This document shows, in pieces, positions 22,633 through 34,097 of a DNA stretch of 64,000 nt. The first letter of the stretch is position 1. Every line of letters starts with the position of its first letter. Origin of the DNA: Lycium barbarum (taxonomy: Eukaryota; Streptophyta; Magnoliopsida; Solanales; Solanaceae); NCBI RefSeq assembly GCF_019175385.1, contig NC_083340.1, forward strand, positions 14,582,336 to 14,646,335, in the 5' to 3' direction. Both the position numbers and the translations under genes were made by a program. The notes beneath the pieces are model-generated. The model saw only the letters and a program-made list of their open reading frames with translations, did not search any database and was not told where the DNA came from.

Positions 22633-22847
22633 TGAAATTGGTCGGTGTTAGATTTTGGAAGAGTTTTTTTCGTTAATGGAGGACAAGTTTGTGGCGCTCG
22701 GTGAAGAAGAATAGTCATTGGGCCTATACCGAATTACAACAGGATCTTCCAAATTTTTGCACGGTTTGTTCTTCAAATGGACCGGTCTTTAATTTTAGGG
22801 AAATGACATCAATGCCCACAACACCTAAAATAATTACCTTTCATGCT
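22633..22847 (-). promoter_or_regulatory. SUFD proximal promoter and leader
   Basis: Only about 215 bp separate the SUFD start codon from the L1 insertion. The stretch is not coding. No clear TATA box is seen, which is common for plastid-protein genes. Any upstream promoter elements would lie beyond the L1. Confidence 0.45.
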
Positions 22848-22862
22848 CCTTTTTACCAATGT

Positions 22863-24226
22863 TTTTTTTTTTTTAATAAAAGTCCACTAGGCTTTTGGCC
22901 TAGGGCTAATTTTATAAATTTTATCAAAAAATCCAGAAGTTTGTACAACTCTAGCCAAAAGGCTAATGAAAATACAAAATTTAAACTAATGATCAAATTA
23001 AGACTTATAACTTGTCTTAATTTGATATTACAAATTGTTAAAAAATTACTAATAGAATGAAATTTGAAATAATTGCTCCATAAAGAACTTCTGTTTCTAT
23101 ATCTCACATGCTCTATATTTGGCCCTCTATATGCACCAAGGCAGTACATTTTCTAACTAATGACCAGTTCTCAGTAGGATGAGCATCCCGGGGTGCTAAT
23201 ACCACCAACTAAGAAACAACCACTAAATAGAAACTGTATGCCCATGTGTACTCAAGAGGTCTGTTGTGTTCCATGTGCTCAATCATTTGGAGCAGTAATT
23301 CCACTTCATGTCATTTGTCAAAAGTGCCTCCAACCAGTTGCAATTTATGCTGGTAAAACTTCTCAACATCCTGATTACACTGTGTTTCGCTGCTTGTTGG
23401 TATTCCTTCAGTGTGGTTGTTCTGTGGTACATGTTGAATTAAAATCCTCCATTTATGTTAGTTTGTGTACCTGCAACCATTAGCAAACAGTTAGTGTAAA
23501 CCAAATCCTTCACATTCTCCTCCCAAAGGATTTGAGTGTGAGGACCTCCTTTTCTCCCACCTTCCCCCTATATTCAGTCTCCTTAACATGATCTAATTCT
23601 TAGACAGGGCAGCTGTAATTTGTCACTGTTCACAATTCTTTTACAGTGGCTCTCCATGTCATGAAAGGAATTGAATTGTATGTCCCCTGTGTCCAAAGCT
23701 AAATTAGCCAAGTGATCTGCTAATTTGTTTCCTTCCCTATAAATATGCTCTATCACCACCACTTTTTCCTCACTTATTCTCCAAATTTCTTCCACCATAG
23801 TAATGATTTGTCAAGGAATTTCCCATGTCCTTTGAATAGAGTTCTTCAGCAAAAGTGAATCTGTCTCTATCCTTATTTGATCCCATTGACTGTCTTTTAA
23901 ATACCTGAGAGCCTGTAAAATGGCTAGGGCCTCTGCCGCGGTGTTGGTGCTTTGAAGATCCTCTATTTCTCTGGCCTGTGCTTGTATCACATCTCCCCTT
24001 TCATCCCTTACACAAAAGGCCCATGAACTCCTACCCGGGTTTCCTCTTGAGGCTCCATCAGTATTGACTTTTATCCATCCAATATCTGGAGTTCTCCAAG
24101 TCACTGGTGTTACTCTTATCTTTGGAGAATATCTCTGTAATGCCTCAACAATCACACTCCAATTATATGGTGCATACCTAAAATTTCTCCTTCTCACCTT
24201 CATGAATTGAATCAAAGTATGCATCA
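22863..24226 (-). mobile_element. 5'-truncated L1 LINE upstream of SUFD
   Basis: A 1364-bp L1 copy flanked by a perfect 15-bp duplication CCTTTTTACCAATGT (22,848-22,862 and 24,227-24,241). The plus-strand poly-T at 22,863-22,874 is the poly-A tail of the minus-oriented element. It carries only the RNase H domain and a 3' UTR of about 0.7 kb. 5' truncation, poly-A and a long TSD are the usual L1 signatures. Confidence 0.93.
23583..24224 (-). pseudogene. L1 RNase H domain (RVT_3 type)
   Basis: The reading gives a plant L1 C-terminal RNase H with WIKVNTDGASRGNPGRSSWA, then ANTAAEALAI-like STNTAAEALAI, then RIETDSLLL, and after a stop HIYREGNKLADHLANLAL. The catalytic acidic residues (D of NTDG, E of AAEAL, D of ETDS and D of LADHLAN) are all present. 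One in-frame TGA at 23,811-23,813 (after TWEIP) interrupts it. The frame is otherwise open for about 210 codons, so the insertion looks fairly young. Confidence 0.9.
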
Positions 24227-24241
24227 CCTTTTTACCAATGT

Positions 24242-24780
24242 AGCTTTTATAGGTAATTGCTTATTTTTTCTTCTTTTCTTTTTTCTATTTCTCTACTTAT
24301 TTCTTTTTTTTTCTTTTCTTCTTTTCTCATTTTATTTTCATTTTCCCCGTTTTTTGCTCATTTATTTTTCCCAAATCATATATATATATATTTCATCATA
24401 ATCTGATTCCATATTTAATTCTAGCTCCTTTTTTTCTATTTTTTTTTATCTATGTATTTCATGTTTCTTTTTTAATTTCATTTCTTTCTTTCTTTCTTAT
24501 CTCTATAATATAATTTCATTCACCTTTTTTGCTGTTTTTATTTATTCTTCTTTTTCAATTTCCGGTGATTTTCATTTACTTTTTTCTCCTTTTCTAAGTT
24601 CTTTTTTTTTTTCAAATTGTTTTTCCTTATTTTCGTTATTTTCATAATCTAATTCTTCAAATCTTTTGGCTCCTTATTTTTTTTTATCAATAAAAGGATA
24701 GCTGATATATTTTTTTTTCTATATCTCAAAAAATAATTTATTTTAGCATATAGTAGATTAAATCAGTAGCAGTTGAAGTA
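24242..24780. other. Pyrimidine-rich tract
   Basis: More than 450 bp dominated by T and TTTC/TTTTC runs on the plus strand, with no coding content. A short (TA)n lies at about 24,380. Low-complexity DNA. Confidence 0.7.
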
Positions 24781-24784
24781 TACT

Positions 24785-25495
24785 ATTGCAGTATATTATG
24801 ATACCCACATGGTATCATACAGGAATGACAGTTCACTCATTCAAGAAAAACACAACTCAATCCTCTATATATGATACCCATATGGTATATATCATATGGC
24901 ATCATAGAAGATAAATTCATTCCTTCAGAAGATACTACTCAGTCCTTTATGATATACACACGGTATATCATATACTGACAGGGTATCATAGAGGACTGGT
25001 TCATTCCTTCAAGAAAAACACAACTGAATCATCTATGATATCCACATGGTATATATCATATACTAACATGGTATCATGGATGAATGACTCATATGATATA
25101 TCATATGCTGACAAGATATCATAGAGGACCGACTCACTCTTCAAACAAAGAGTTTAATCGTCTATGATACTCACATGGTATATATCACATACTGATATGG
25201 TATTACAGGGATCGGTTCATTTGTTCAAGAAAAATGCAACTCAATTCTCTATGATACCCAGATGGTATATATCATATATTGATAGGGTATCACAGAAATT
25301 GGTTCAATCCTTTAAGAAAAATACAACTTAATCCTCTATGATACCCACATGGTATATATCATATACTGACAGCGTATTATAAAGAACTGATTCATTTCTT
25401 AAACAAAAAAGAACTCCTCGGTCCCATATGATACTCACGTTGTGTATATATATACTGACAGGATATCACATAGGACAGGTTCATTCCTTCAAAAG
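24785..25495. repeat. Degenerate minisatellite, units of about 85-100 bp
   Basis: About eight imperfect copies of a unit built as CTCTATGATACCCACATGG, TATATATCATATACTGACA, GGTATCATAGAGGA, GGTTCATTCCTTCAAG and AAAAACACAACTCAATC. Each unit has the self-complementary pair GATACC/GGTATC spaced 5-30 bp apart, so each could form a small hairpin. No ORF. The copies differ by 10-20%, so the array is old. Confidence 0.85.
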
Positions 25496-27249
25496 AAAAA
25501 TAATAATTAAAAAGTACGAAATATATTGAGTTTAAGCTTATTTTGATATTTTATTTTCGTCTAAGCAAATTTTATGTGTAAAAAAATATAAGAAATAGAG
25601 TCAAATTTAAGATATAAATTTTATTATCATTTGTGAAAGTTTTTTTTTTTTTTATAGAAATATATTTTTCATTAGTTTAGTTTTTAATAAATAAGCTAGT
25701 GACTTTAGCAATTGTTTTTAACTAGTTTTTATCTAATTATTTTCTTATACATTTTTATAAAACTAAATATAATTAACTAATACTTTAATCTATATCTTTA
25801 AAAAGAAAATGGAAGGACAAAAAAAAAGGGAAAAAACAACCAGAAAGGGACCGAAAAAAATAATGCAAAAAAAAAAAGTTGAAAAAACGGTTAAGAAAGA
25901 ACCAGAAGAAAAAGGAATAATTGAAAGTTGAAACTAGTAGTAAAAAGAAAGCTAATCCGCACACGTAGTCAAAGCACGGACAAAATGGCGAAGTGAATGC
26001 ATGCTTGGAGCCTTGGCTAATGGGTGCTTCGGGTAGTGTATTTCTGCCCAATGGGTATTCCAAGTAATTAAAATGGCTGGGGCCAAAAAATGGTAAATAG
26101 TTTGTCTTTAATAGGTCGTCAGTGTGGTTTTCCCCAAATAATTTAGTGCCACATTGTGCCCCTTTCATTTTTATTTGTTCGCTTAACTTGTTCGATTTGG
26201 ACAAAACATCAAGATAGAATTTATCACTTAATTTTTAATTTATTCTTATTATTAACTATAATCATTTCTCAATGTATCCCTCAAAACATTGAATTTATTA
26301 TATTTAAAGCGTGATGAGTAAATTTATCATTTTATTAATTACGTATTTCTTAAGAGATGTGTCAAGTCAAACATGAACAACTAAAAATGGACTCATTTTA
26401 TTAATTACGTATTTCTTAAGAGATGTGTCAAGTCAAACATGAACAACTAAAAATGGACGGATAGAGTACATAACAGAGTCCCAAAACACAAGATTCATGG
26501 GCGTTGCAAAATTTACAGCCATTTTTAGTGCATAGAGCAGACTTACCACAGCTTAATCTTGGCCAAATTTAAGCAACTTTCTTTTGATTATTGAAGTTCA
26601 AACACGAAAACCCCACACAAGATAATTCATTTTCTTTTGTCGTATAAATTTAAAACCCTAACTTCAATCACTATCTATATATGTATTTATCATATAAACT
26701 TCAAATTTTAAATTCGATAATAATGAACTTCCTATAGCTTAATCTTGAAAAAGTTATAAGGAGCAACGTCCTATGAATATTGAAGTTCAAAAAGGAATGA
26801 CCCACACACGACAACTATTTTTTGAAGGACTAGTAAAAAGATGACCTTTCGGCGCCTTCCGTAAATGATGTTAAACTGTTGTTATTCGTAATTCGTGATG
26901 CATCACTCTCCTAAACCACAAAAGTCAATTTTCTCAGACCAAATAGTCAAGGCATCAATCCCAATGTTATATGATAAACCATAAATATTTAACATAAATG
27001 GTACAAGTGTTTTCCTTTTTCTTTTTCTGTTTTTTGGGGTTGATACTGCAAACATGAAAAATATTAATCCAAATATGAAATCTTCTGTTTTACAAATTCA
27101 ATAGAAATCAGAATCACCCTCCATAAATCCCGCATTTTACAACTAGCTGTTCTTCTAATACATCAAATTAACATAACTCATAAGTAGAGACATCTCGGGC
27201 TAGTCGACTCAAGATTCCGGATCTGCCTCTTGTCATAAGTACGTACAAG
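25496..27249. other. Intergenic DNA between minisatellite and tetraspanin
   Basis: AT-rich and without a recognisable gene. It includes the 66-bp tandem duplication at 26,327-26,458. The sequence around 27,060-27,249 is the probable 3' UTR of the tetraspanin gene. Confidence 0.5.
26327..26458. repeat. Perfect tandem duplication of 66 bp
   Basis: Two head-to-tail copies (26,327-26,392 and 26,393-26,458) starting TCATTTTATTAATTACG and ending in CTAAAAATGGAC. The copies look identical except at the final bases. The right end (AAATGGACGGATAGAGTA) resembles a Stowaway MITE terminus, so this may be a MITE remnant that was duplicated. Confidence 0.9.
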
Positions 27250-28915
27250 CTAATTAGTATCAGCATAACCTTGCTTGTACTTACGGAATATGTCTTCCGT
27301 TTTGGCATTTCTAAAAGCACAACACCCAATCAAATAAACCCAAATTAATCCAACAAGAGTAATGAGAAGAATAATATCTGCCCTTCTCCATTCTTTCTTC
27401 AAATTAGCCAACAATCCAGCTTTGCAAGAATCACAAGAGTAGCAAAGTTGTGTTTGGTCATTGTTCCAATTCAAGCAATCCATGTCTGCTGCATTGTTTA
27501 TAGGGCTAATCCAATATGTTGGGTTCACAAATGTGTAGCCACATTGTGTTGGTGGCTTACAACACCCTGACTGCAGAAAAAAAAAAAGTAAAATTTGAAG
27601 ACTATCTAAAAAGAAGTAAATCCAAGGCATATTACCACATGAAAAAAGGAATTAGAATCTTGTGTCTTTTTAACTAAAGCCTGTTTGCTAATGTTAATTC
27701 TTGTTATGCTTTAGGTATGTAGTAGTACTTGTTTGATGGGGGAATCACTCCAGGTATAATAACATGTTTAAAAAGGTTTTTCTCTGAGGAAAGAAAGTTC
27801 CCCTTTATCAGCATTTCTAATGCTTTCCTTGATACAGGGGCAAAAACAACTTCAACTAAGCTTCCATCACAAACAAATTCGGCTAGACTTTACGAATCCT
27901 CACTTTTCATGCCGTTCTATTTTAAGTCCTTCTCAAATTCTCATCAAACTATTATTTAAAAAATTAATTTTACTAGCATTAGAAATTCTCCGCATTTTCT
28001 ACAAGCATACGAATCCCCATCAATGGATATTAAAGTGAACGTACTAACACGAATAATTAAATTCTCTCCCTAATACGTGCAGAAAATTACGAGCAACTAC
28101 CTACCTTATTTTTCAAGCTCTCCTAAATCGAGCAAAAAACCCATTTAGCCACGAATAAGATTTGAAATAACATTTGGATATCATTTCAAAAAAAAATAAG
28201 TGCTTGTTCATAAAACTGGCCCATTGTTCCAACTTCAAACTTCTTGTTTCAAAAATAAGTTTTAGAAGTATCTTTTCAATCACAAAACCTTTTCTTTTAG
28301 ATCTCAACCGAATCATGTCCAAACGTCTACTTAATATGAGTTGAAAAATTATAAAACCATGACCTCATGCAATTAAGGATATTTAAAACATAAATACTAA
28401 AAGAAAGAAAAAATTACCTGCATAGGGCTAAGAGGGGCATTAAAGAAATCTTGAGCCATTTTATAGCTCTGATTCAATTGAGCACACATTGTTGTGGAGC
28501 TAAGACAACTTCTAATTCTATCCCACTTGTAAGGACTTTGAACTCTCCTTCTAAGCCAGCCAGAATAGTCTTCAAGATGATATTCCAAATATGTCCTGCT
28601 TGGTTCCATATGGCCAGAACCTCTAATAGTGACCATGTAAATAAAAACTACCAAACAGGCTAGCAAAATTATGAGAATAAGCATAGCTATGAGGTAGAAA
28701 ATTAAAAGTGCTGGAATTCTCCAAAACCCTCCAATAAAACCAGCAAGTGCTACAACCAAAATGAGAACTCCTAATATAATAACTGGCCACTGTAGAATCT
28801 TGACACAAGAGTTGTCAGTTTCCATTGCTAGCCAAATTCCAGCACCGATTACTGGAATTGAAAGAAGCATGGCTACAAAGTTAATGCACCCTATGACATT
28901 ATTACTTAGTGCCAT
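27250..28915 (-). CDS. Tetraspanin (TET2-like)
   Basis: Two exons, 28,915-28,418 and 27,570-27,250, join in phase 0 to give 272 residues, the family's usual size. Four membrane segments are visible at about 7-29, 44-66, 70-96 and 231-252. The large extracellular loop has the plant-type GCCKPP motif (Gly168-Cys169-Cys170) plus many paired cysteines (C137, C144, C176, C198, C209, C212, C215). The tail after CCAFRN is short and cytoplasmic. MALSNNVIGCINF was chosen as the start because it begins the first membrane segment directly; an upstream in-frame ATG would add a non-conserved 30-residue extension. Tetraspanins organise plasma-membrane microdomains and vesicles. Similarity to the Arabidopsis TET2 group is recalled, not tested. 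The intron (847 bp) after LSPMQ is at a position common in plant tetraspanins. No breaks. Confidence 0.95.
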
Positions 28916-29452
28916 TCTTGACTTTTTTTCTTCTTCTTCTAAAGATTTTGAGAGATGGAGATTTGAGAGAAGATAAGAGTTCTTGATATCTAGGGTAACA
29001 AACACTTTTTGTTCCTTACTTTGGATCCATGAAATTACTAAAGGAAAAGAATGGTTTTTTGTATAGATAGGGTTTTTTTTTTTTTTTTTGGGTGGAAATG
29101 TCTAATCACTTTAAGTGCTGCTTTTTCAAAAGGGGAACAGGTTGTAATGAAAACAAAAGTGCAAGGGAAAGAAGAAATTCGTTGCAACATAGAGCAGAAT
29201 CAAAACTCATGTCCCATGTCCTGCCACAGAGCAATGTAGGGCATAGGGTGTCTCAAATTTCTAAATATTCCAAGGTTGCATCTACACTGAGATCCTTTAA
29301 CTTGCTTTTACTCCTTTTTTTCATTTATTTTCTTTCACCCAATACCTCCTTGACATTGGTTTATTAGATGCATATTTTAATTATTTTTGTCCTAATTATT
29401 TTCCTGAACTACGCAGTTTAATACTCTTCTTCCTTAGTCTACCTTACTACTA
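28916..29452. other. Tetraspanin leader and upstream DNA
   Basis: The first about 100 bp upstream of the start codon contain a CT-rich (on the sense strand GA-rich) stretch TCTTTAGAAGAAGAAG. A poly-T run lies at 29,071-29,088. No gene is seen upstream of it. Confidence 0.4.
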
Positions 29453-29828
29453 GCCTGTTTGGCCAAGCTTATTTTTTCCCAAATAATACTTATTTTTTTA
29501 ATAAATGCTTATTTGAAAAAAAATAAAGTGTTTGAGTAAGCTTTTGGGAGAAAATAAGTGTTTCTGGGGAGTAGCAGAAGCAGTTTTTCAGAAGCTAAAA
29601 AAAACTGCTTTTGCTCAAAAACACTTTTTTTAAAAGTACTTTTGAGAAAAATACAAATAGAAACACTTTTTAAAAGCTTGGTCAAACACTAATTGCTGTT
29701 CAAAAGTATTTTTTTAATTAATTGGCCAAACACAAACTGCTTTTTGCCAAAAGTATTTTTTTGAAAAATACTTAAAAAAAAAAATACTTTTTAAAATAAG
29801 CTGATTTTAGAAGTTTGACCAAACAAGC
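29453..29828. mobile_element. MITE with GCCTGTTTGGCCAAGCTT ends
   Basis: A 376-bp element with inverted ends GCCTGTTTGGCCAAGCTT and, on the other strand, GCTTGTTTGGTCAAACTT. It is rich in AAAGTACTTTT-type palindromes and is flanked by TA on both sides. The family is common in Solanaceae. A diverged relative lies at 47,800-48,095. Superfamily is uncertain because a TA duplication is short. Confidence 0.75.
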
Positions 29829-29830
29829 TA

Positions 29831-30224
29831 ATAATCCAAAGAGGTGTGAAGTTTTAACTTTGACAGTTTCATAAACATCCAACGTATGAATGTGGAGTTT
29901 ATCTTGCAAAAGACCAAACTCAAATATATATGTGTATATAAAGTTTGAACTAATTATAATATCTGAAGTTTAGGAAATATATATGTTCAATTTGAACTAC
30001 TAGTTTTCATCCGTGCCAATATTCCCAAGTTTTTGCTATAACACTAGCTTGATTTAAACTCACTTTTCATATTTAAAATTCAAGTCTCACTTCTTCAAGC
30101 TTACGATAATGATAATTTTTAGATGATGTTTTAATTTACTCCATAAGATTTTATATATAAAAGGTGTTGAAATTATTTCTTTTTATAATTTTAACTGTGA
30201 CCTATTGGACCCCTCAACCAGGCC
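29831..30224. other. AT-rich intergenic DNA
   Basis: No feature recognised apart from short ATATAT stretches. Confidence 0.45.
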
Positions 30225-30233
30225 CCTGAGCCC

Positions 30234-30720
30234 GGCAATTTGCAGGATTGGCCTTCGTTGTGGGTGGTCTTTAATGTTGTCCCTCAAATCAGTGGTCTTT
30301 AATTTTTGTCTTTAGCTACGAGCCTTTTGGTTCTAGGTTCAAATTTTCGTTCGGTCAAAAATTAAAAAAAAAATTACAAGGCATAAGTTGGGTTTCAGAC
30401 TCTGCCTTAAGGCAAAAAAAAAATTATTTTGCTGGAATTTTGCAAACCTCTGCCTTAAAGTCTAACTTTCATTGCCTTAAGGCCTAATTTTGGATAAAAG
30501 TTTGCCTTAGGCTATAAGTTGGGTCCAACTTGCGAATCCCAACTTTTGCCCTGCGAATTCTAATTTATGTCTTGTGATTTTTTTTTCACTGAGCCTGAGT
30601 TCAAACCCAGGAACCCAGGACCTCTGAGTGTTAAGCGAAGGCCAAATATTAAGGACCACCAATTTGAGGGCCAAAAATTAAAGACCACCCCAAAAGAAGG
30701 CCAATCCGCGCAAATAAATG
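30234..30720. mobile_element. Mutator-type MITE, copy 1
   Basis: A 487-bp element with inverted arms of about 75 bp (ATTGGCCTTCGTTGTGGGTG against ATTGGCCTTCTTTTGGGGTG). It is flanked by the 9-bp duplication CCTGAGCCC (30,225-30,233 and 30,721-30,729). It carries no ORF. The 9-bp TSD and long arms point to a non-autonomous MULE. Confidence 0.85.
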
Positions 30721-30815
30721 CCTGAGCCCTGTCCAGATTTTAATTGGGCCAGATAGGGTTGGACACGTGATAAAAGAGCACTTTTTCCCACTCTTGATCT
30801 AAATAGTTTTTAGAG

Positions 30816-32555
30816 GGCCATTTGCACGATTGGCCTTCAAAGGCACTGGTCTTTAATGTTTATCCTTCTCCTAATATATCGAGATTTTGGGTTTAAATTT
30901 CTGCTCGGTTAAAAAAAAAATTAATAAGATAGATGTTTGTAGCAAAATTAGGTCTATTCAGGCAGAGATTTGCCTTAAGGCAAACTTTTACCCAAAATTA
31001 GGCTTTACGGCAAAGTTAGGCCTATCAGGCAGAGGTTGCTTGAATAAACCTAATTTTTGCTACAACCCTCTGTCTTGCTTTTTTTTTTTTTTTTTTTTTA
31101 AATATTTGATTGAGGTGGGGTTGGAACTAGGACTGTTTACGGTTTTGGTTAAAACCAAAACCAAACCGAATAAAAAAATCGACATTTGGTTTGGTTTGAT
31201 TTGGTTTTAAATTTTAAAAACCGATAATATTTGGTTTGGTTATGATTCTATTAAAAAATAACCGAATAAATAACCAAACCAAACCGATAAATTATATACA
31301 TAAATTTTATAATTATTTATATGTATAATATCAGTTTTTCATAAATAATTATAAATATTTTATACCTTTTAATCATTAATTTGATTTTTGGTCTATTTAT
31401 TTCACATGATTGTTTAAGACCCATGTTTTTAAGAATATGTTCAAGCCCATGATTTTAAGACTTTTAACTCTTTAAGTGTTAAGTGTAAACCTACTAACGG
31501 AAGCTCACGTTAGAATCTAATGTCTTTAACTTAAATTTTTAGTCTTTCTTTGTCAGCCATTTGATTTTAGGTTATTTCTTCTTTTTTTTTCCGAATTTAT
31601 ACCTTTCTTTTTTCTTGTCTAAATGGGTCCTAAACTTCTAATATTTTTCATATGAAAAGGACAGAGGTTGTAGATTTGAAGGTTCCTATAGAAAATACTT
31701 CAGTAACATCAGCATTTGCTGCAACTCAAGCATATGGTAATGCCCTAATACTTCTTTCGTGGGTAATCCTCCTAAAAAGTAGAAAAGAACAACAACTTGT
31801 AGTCGAGACCTTAGCCTTGGGGATAATGATAGAAAAATATTTGACGTTTGGGATCATTACATAAAGTTTTTTTAATAAAATGGGAGAATTGAGGGCAAAA
31901 TGCAAGTACTGCCCCAAAGTTTAGGATCATTACACAAAGTTTTTTTATTTCATATATTTTAATTTTAATTTTAGGGAGTCTTTATGTTTAATTAATATGT
32001 ATGTTTGTAACAATGCTCTACTTTATTTCCAGGTATGTGTATTAAGATGACAAAAATGGTGCAGCCACTACTAAGTTAGTTTTTAGCTCTATATGTAATA
32101 GTTTAGAAACTTTGGGTAACTTGAGTACTACACTATCACTAATAGTGAAAATGTTTCTATGATGTATGTTCCACCTTAAACTATAAATAAAAGTTATCGT
32201 TTGAACAAAAAAAAAGACATGTCTTTTTTAACTTTTTAATGTTTTACTGATGAGTCTCTCATGGCTGCTAGTCATAAACCGAAAAATCGAATCAAACCTA
32301 ACCAAACCGACAATAACCAAACCGGTGGTTATTATTTTATTTGGTTTGGTTATGGTTTTAGACATTTAAAAACCGACTAAATTGATTTGGTTATGATTTT
32401 AATCAATAACCGATCCAAACCGAACCATGAACACCCCTAGTTGAAACTGGGAACCCATGAATTATTAGGCAAAGGACAAAAATTAAATATTTCAAATTTG
32501 AGGGGACAAAATTAAAAACCAGTGCCTTTGAAGGGCATTCCGCACAAAAAAATGT
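30816..32555. mobile_element. Mutator-type MITE, copy 2, with nested hAT element
   Basis: A relative of the element at 30,234 with arms starting GGCCATTTGCACGATTGGCC and, at the other end, CCTTCAAAGGCACTGG. It is flanked by TTTTTAGAG and TTTTTAGAA (30,807-30,815 and 32,556-32,564), a near-perfect 9-bp TSD. The middle was invaded by a 1312-bp hAT derivative (31,128-32,439). Without it the MITE would be about 420 bp. Confidence 0.75.
31128..32439 (+). mobile_element. Non-autonomous hAT element with transposase remnant
   Basis: The ends are TAGGACTGTTTACGGTTTTGG and, on the other strand, TAGGGGTGTTCATGGTTCGG. The 8-bp duplication GTTGGAAC/GTTGAAAC (31,120-31,127 and 32,440-32,447, one mismatch) is the hAT size. 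Subterminal AACCAAACCGA repeats occur at both sides. In the middle (about 31,652-31,866) a broken frame encodes pieces such as EVVDLKVPIENTS and, in another frame, KIFDVWDHYIK, which look like the N-terminus and BED-finger start of a hAT transposase. Nothing of the catalytic dimerisation domain is left, so this is an internal deletion derivative. Confidence 0.8.
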
Positions 32556-32564
32556 TTTTTAGAA

Positions 32565-32925
32565 GGTAAATTTGAAGAATATTATATATATTTAAAATGT
32601 GCAACACGTGTCCAATGAGATTAGTATAAAAAAAAAAAAATTACTACTTACCCTATTTGGGATGGCGTTATATAACTATTTGATCAATTAATAAGAAATG
32701 TAGAATAACAAAATCAACTAAGGGAATATACCAAGTTTCATTTGTAACGCTTGTTTTCATTTCCATCGTTGTAACAAACACTATTATCCCAATATTTATT
32801 GAAGAGAATTACTCCACAGGTCAAATGGTTTGACCGTATGGTGAGTTAACAAGTTAAAAGTACATTCTATTGATGAAAACGATTATAATTAGGTATAAAT
32901 ACATAATTTATTAAAGGCTTAAGTC
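32565..32925. other. AT-rich intergenic DNA
   Basis: No gene or repeat recognised. Confidence 0.4.
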
Positions 32926-33045
32926 ATAGACAGACTCTCAAACTTGTCCATAAATTTTACTTAGACCCCTCAACTGAGGTTCGTACCATATGAACCCTTC
33001 AAGACATCTTTTAATGTGCCACTTGGACACGTCGGGCCAACTGGT
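32926..33045 (+). repeat. Possible 5' terminal region of the second MULE
   Basis: The stretch starting GGCTTAAGTCATAGACAGAC and running through CTCAACTGAGGTTCGTACC resembles TIR sequences of plant MULEs in style and directly precedes the transposase frame. No matching inverted copy was found downstream of 45,190, so this is tentative. Confidence 0.35.
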
Positions 33046-34097
33046 TAAGATGTGGACCCTACTGGTCTTATTTTTGGGTTAGAGGTAGGTGAAAATAAGG
33101 TAAATGATGCATCTAGGATAACAAATATGGCTTTTGACACTGATATAAATACTGAGGCTGGAGAAAACATAGAAAACTCTAAAAAAAAAAAAAATGCTGT
33201 AAATGCTCCTAGTGTTGAAGAGGTTGAAGAGAGAGGGTCTGTAAATATTCCTAATGTTGAAGAGAGAGGGTCAACTGTTGAAGTTGAAGAGGCTAGTAGA
33301 GAGGAAGTGAATGTTGAAGATGTTTATGATGGTGAACAAACTGATGATGGAGAATCATTTTTGGCTAGTAGTGAGTCAGATCTAGATAAAATACTAGATG
33401 AAGATGATAGTGAAGCTGATGAAGAGTTAATTTCTTTGAGGAACGAAAGGAGAAGTAAATTAAAGAAGCAAATACCAAGGAGAAAGGAATCAACTGTCAT
33501 TGCTGAGGTACCCCTAGGTGGGGGGAAAATAGACAGGGATTTTAAAGATATTGGAAAGAATAAGGCCTCCAAATACACTGGATGCTTAGCAGGGGATGAG
33601 CAGTATATTGATAGTCCTGTTGAAGAGTGTAATGAAGATTCAGATGATGAGCTGGATGGGGATGTTGATCATGGTGTTGACTTTTCAAGTAGAACGAAGA
33701 GCAACAAATTAAGGTATGATCCAGATTGTGTGGTTAGTATTTTTGATCTAGGCATGCTATTTGAGAATGTTGAAGTATTTAGAGAGGCAATAGATAATTA
33801 TGCTGTTGAATACCGTGTTCAGTTGAAACTTAAACCAAATGAGAAGAAGAAGGTGAGGTGTAGGTGTAAGTCGAAGATTTGTAATTGAAGGTTGTATGCT
33901 AGTCTTGATAAAAAAAAAATCAAGGGATTTTATGGTGAAAACTTACCATCCTATTCACAAGTGCACTCCACTTAACAAGAATAAGATGTGCAATGCTAAG
34001 TTCATAGCCAACAGATTTAGGGATAGGATCACTTCTCAACCTAATATTAGAATTTGGGAAATTCAGGACTTGGTTAGAGACAATTTAGGGTTGTATG

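Noticed and set aside
24785..25495. A CRISPR-like array
   Set aside because: Units are imperfect head-to-tail repeats of the whole 85-100 bp with no identical repeat plus unique spacers, and this is a plant genome.
25785..26204. 139-codon Phe-rich minus-strand frame
   Set aside because: Low-complexity poly-A region read in antisense; no recognisable motifs.
28916..29005. Upstream in-frame ATG extending the tetraspanin by 30 residues
   Set aside because: The extension (MFVTLDIKNSYLL...) is not hydrophobic like family N-termini and would move the first membrane segment; the inner ATG fits the family.
31652..31864. Independent 70-codon gene
   Set aside because: It lies fully inside the hAT element and reads as a broken transposase N-terminus.
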